6,881 nucleotides of DNA from Candidatus Poseidoniaceae archaeon (GTDB taxonomy: Archaea; Thermoplasmatota; Poseidoniia; Poseidoniales; Poseidoniaceae). Within the stretch, counting starts at the first letter, position 1. Each line of letters opens with the position of its first letter. Both the position numbers and the translations under genes were made by a program. The notes beneath the pieces are model-generated. The model did not search any database and was not told the origin of the DNA. It saw only the letters and a list, made by a program, of their open reading frames with translations. Where the stretch lies: positions 1 to 6,881 of the forward strand of contig JAKMFF010000147.1 in assembly GCA_022425585.1 (NCBI GenBank), given 5' to 3'. Below are positions 5,526 through 6,881 of the stretch, piece by piece.

Positions 5526-6610
5526 TCTTCGATGCCAGCAATACTTGTATAAGGTGTATTTTCAATCACTTCATCAGTTTCAACTGATGTTTCAATTATG
5601 TTGTGCCGCATGGATTGAGCACGATTGTACACCTCTCGTAAGGTTTGATCTGAGATTTCAAGATAGACTCTGGTAGTAGCAATACTGCTGTGGCCAAGTA
5701 ATTTTTGAATTGATACTAAATCTGCCCCTCTTTCCAGTAATCCAGTCGCAAAGTTGTGCCTAAGCACGTGCGGTGTGAGTTTTCCTTTGGGCAAACCAGC
5801 TTCAATGGCTAAGTTATCCATTAATCTTTGAACTCCTCTTGGTTGCAATCTTCTACCTGCAGAATTTAGTAGTAGTGGACTGTCTTCAAATTTTATTCTT
5901 GAACTTCTAACTGGTAACCAAGCATTAATGCGGTCCAGTGAACGTTTGGTGAATAATACCAAACGGTCTTTGTCGCCCTTACCGCCAATTACCTTGGCGG
6001 ATTTGTCTTCAATATCGATGTCACCAAAGTCTAGGTTGCAAACTTCGCTTACTCTAAGCCCGGTATCTAGCATAAGGGTCACTACAACTGAAGCAACAGG
6101 GTCTTCACTGGTTTTTGCAGCATCAAGTACCATGGTTAATTCTCGCTTGGTTAGTGTCCTTGGCAGGCGCTTGCCAGTACGCGCTCTGGTTAGGTGTTCA
6201 GGCCATCTGTGGCCTAACCATTTCAGCAGATGTCTTGCGGCCGCTAGCCTTGCATTGTATGTCGTTGGTCGAAGATCTGCTAAGCTATGTGTCCACAGGT
6301 CAATACGTCCGTTGAAAGGGTCCATTCGCTGAGCTAAATCATGTATTGACATCGATTCATATTCTGCTTCTGATAAGACATCTTCTCCAGGCAGTGTGGT
6401 TTCAATGTAGGCTCGTAAACCCGAAACATACGATTTTTGAGTATTTGCTGATTTATTCTCAGATTTGAGTTGGTTTTTGTAACAGTTGAGCCATGGTAAA
6501 TCCCGTAAATGATACAGTCTTGCTGGCAGAGGTAAATCTTCGTCAGTCAGACGCAATTGGCTAGGCCTAAGCGCCTTACGCTGTCTAAAGTCTCCTCTGT
6601 GTCTTTCCAT
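5522..6610 (-). CDS. Tyrosine recombinase/integrase, XerA/XerC/D-like
   Basis: This enzyme performs site-specific strand exchange through a covalent 3'-phosphotyrosine link. All expected active-site residues are present (numbered from the longer possible start at 6664; subtract 18 for the start given). They are Arg204 in DTGLRVSEV, Lys229 in GGKGDKDR, His299 and Arg302 in PHVLRHNFATGLL, His325 in KLLGHSS and Tyr334 in TTRVYLEI. Residues 56-150 form the SAM-like core-binding domain, with KSANTQKSYVSGLRAYIE at 71-88. I prefer the ATG at 6610 because GGCGGTGA lies five bases before it, giving 362 residues. The frame is open back to an ATG at 6664 (380 residues), where an in-frame stop closes it. 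At either start the protein has more N-terminal sequence than typical Xer proteins of about 290-300 residues, plus an acidic tail after residue 357. It could be the cellular chromosome-dimer resolvase or an element-borne integrase; the housekeeping surroundings favour the former. Confidence 0.93.
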   Translation of the reverse strand: MERHRGDFRQRKALRPSQLRLTDEDLPLPARLYHLRDLPWLNCYKNQLKSENKSANTQKSYVSGLRAYIETTLPGEDVLSEAEYESMSIHDLAQRMDPFNGRIDLWTHSLADLRPTTYNARLAAARHLLKWLGHRWPEHLTRARTGKRLPRTLTKRELTMVLDAAKTSEDPVASVVVTLMLDTGLRVSEVCNLDFGDIDIEDKSAKVIGGKGDKDRLVLFTKRSLDRINAWLPVRSSRIKFEDSPLLLNSAGRRLQPRGVQRLMDNLAIEAGLPKGKLTPHVLRHNFATGLLERGADLVSIQKLLGHSSIATTRVYLEISDQTLREVYNRAQSMRHNIIETSVETDEVIENTPYTSIAGIED

Positions 6611-6615
6611 TGGCG

Positions 6616-6623
6616 TCACCGCC
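6616..6623 (-). promoter_or_regulatory. Shine-Dalgarno GGCGGTGA deciding the recombinase start
   Basis: On the minus strand GGCGGTGA matches the archaeal consensus GGAGGTGA at seven of eight bases and lies five bases from the ATG at 6610. No comparable site precedes the ATG at 6664, so the internal start is favoured and 6611-6664 is probably leader. Confidence 0.55.
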
Positions 6624-6680
6624 TCTCGCCGAAACGAGCGTGCATCCCGTGCCCCTGAGGGCATATGTGGGATAGAGGTC

Positions 6681-6690
6681 TAAGATATCA
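6681..6690 (-). promoter_or_regulatory. Weak TATA-like element upstream of the recombinase
   Basis: TGATATCTTA on the minus strand lies in the 57-base gap (6665-6721) after the upstream partial gene. It would place transcription start near 6660, giving a leader of about 50 bases before the ATG at 6610, or a near-leaderless transcript for the ATG at 6664. A small hairpin (AAACC, CGGT loop, GGTTT on the minus strand, 6689-6702) lies just upstream and may mark the end of the preceding transcript. The match is weak. Confidence 0.25.
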
Positions 6691-6721
6691 AACCACCGGG
6701 TTTTCAGGCTCATTCACGGCC

Positions 6722-6881
6722 TCAGTTCTTGCCATAAGGAATCCAATCAGACCCATTCCACCACATTATTGTGCGGTCAGACATCTGGCGCCACGAATAT
6801 CCATTATCATCAGTCCATTCCTGCAAAACTACAGGTGCGCTTGGTATTGGCAATCCTGGTAGAGGTAATGCAGGCATTGGT
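6722..6881 (-). CDS. C-terminal end of a protein with Pro-rich linker and Trp-rich mini-domain (5' part outside window)
   Basis: Only the last 52 residues are visible. They begin with a Pro/Leu-rich linker (PMPALPLPGLPIPSAPV) and end in a compact aromatic module, EWTDDNGYSW followed by RQMSDRTIMWWNGSDWIPYG. The module has five tryptophans and a WWNGxxW signature. This resembles the small C-terminal Trp modules with a W-D/N-G-x-x-W core (DUF2510-like) that often follow a proline-rich linker in membrane or surface-associated proteins; that likeness is by eye only. The rest of the protein, and hence its function, is not in the window. It precedes the recombinase on the same strand by 57 bases past its stop, or 111 bases to the preferred recombinase start, and may be co-transcribed. 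An opposing frame at 6665-6862 (plus) is its shadow. Confidence 0.75.
   Translation of the reverse strand, partial: PMPALPLPGLPIPSAPVVLQEWTDDNGYSWRQMSDRTIMWWNGSDWIPYGKN

Noticed and set aside
6665..6862. 65-residue open frame on the plus strand
   Set aside because: It is the shadow of the minus-strand gene end at 6722-6881, whose Pro-linker and WWNGxxW module are far more protein-like.

Overview
The window looks like a chromosomal piece of an uncultured marine euryarchaeon. Marine Group II (Candidatus Poseidoniales) is my best guess; this is an inference from several signs. There is an archaeal Sec61-beta translocon subunit, an RNA cytosine-5 methyltransferase closer to eukaryotic NSUN2/Trm4 than to the short bacterial or archaeal forms, and a helix-hairpin-helix protein with a histone H1-like Lys/Ala tail. 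There is also the end of a protein with a Pro-rich linker and a Trp-rich mini-domain. Start codons with no Shine-Dalgarno (SD) sequence but an A/T-rich element about 25 bases upstream sit beside starts with GGTGA-type SDs, which is an archaeal pattern. Base composition is moderately AT-rich by eye. No rRNA, tRNA, CRISPR array or insertion sequence was seen, and no gap between genes exceeds about 110 bases.

Layout. 1-1661 (minus): C-terminally truncated NSUN2/Trm4-type methyltransferase. 1732-3075 (plus): 447-residue polytopic membrane protein of unknown function, divergent from the first gene. 3185-3541 (plus): 118-residue unknown protein, ending 3 bases from the convergent Sec61-beta gene (3545-3736, minus). 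3812-4681 (minus): 289-residue unknown protein with an acidic tail, upstream of Sec61-beta on the same strand. 4780-5301 (plus): HhH plus H1-like tail protein, divergent from the 289-residue gene across an inter-gene region with a perfect 9-bp inverted repeat. 5343-5525 (plus): 60-residue basic Cys-containing protein. 5522-6610 (minus; possible longer start at 6664): XerA/XerC/D-like tyrosine recombinase, whose stop codon shares a CTAG with that of the 60-residue gene. 6722-6881 (minus): C-terminal end of a protein with a Pro-rich linker and Trp-rich domain.

The genes do not form one obvious pathway. Their common theme is information handling and housekeeping: tRNA modification, protein export, DNA packaging or binding, and site-specific recombination. 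The part most worth following up is 4680-5525. There a candidate chromatin protein and a small basic putative metal-binding protein lie in tandem, transcribed away from an acidic-tailed unknown protein through what looks like a symmetric bidirectional promoter.
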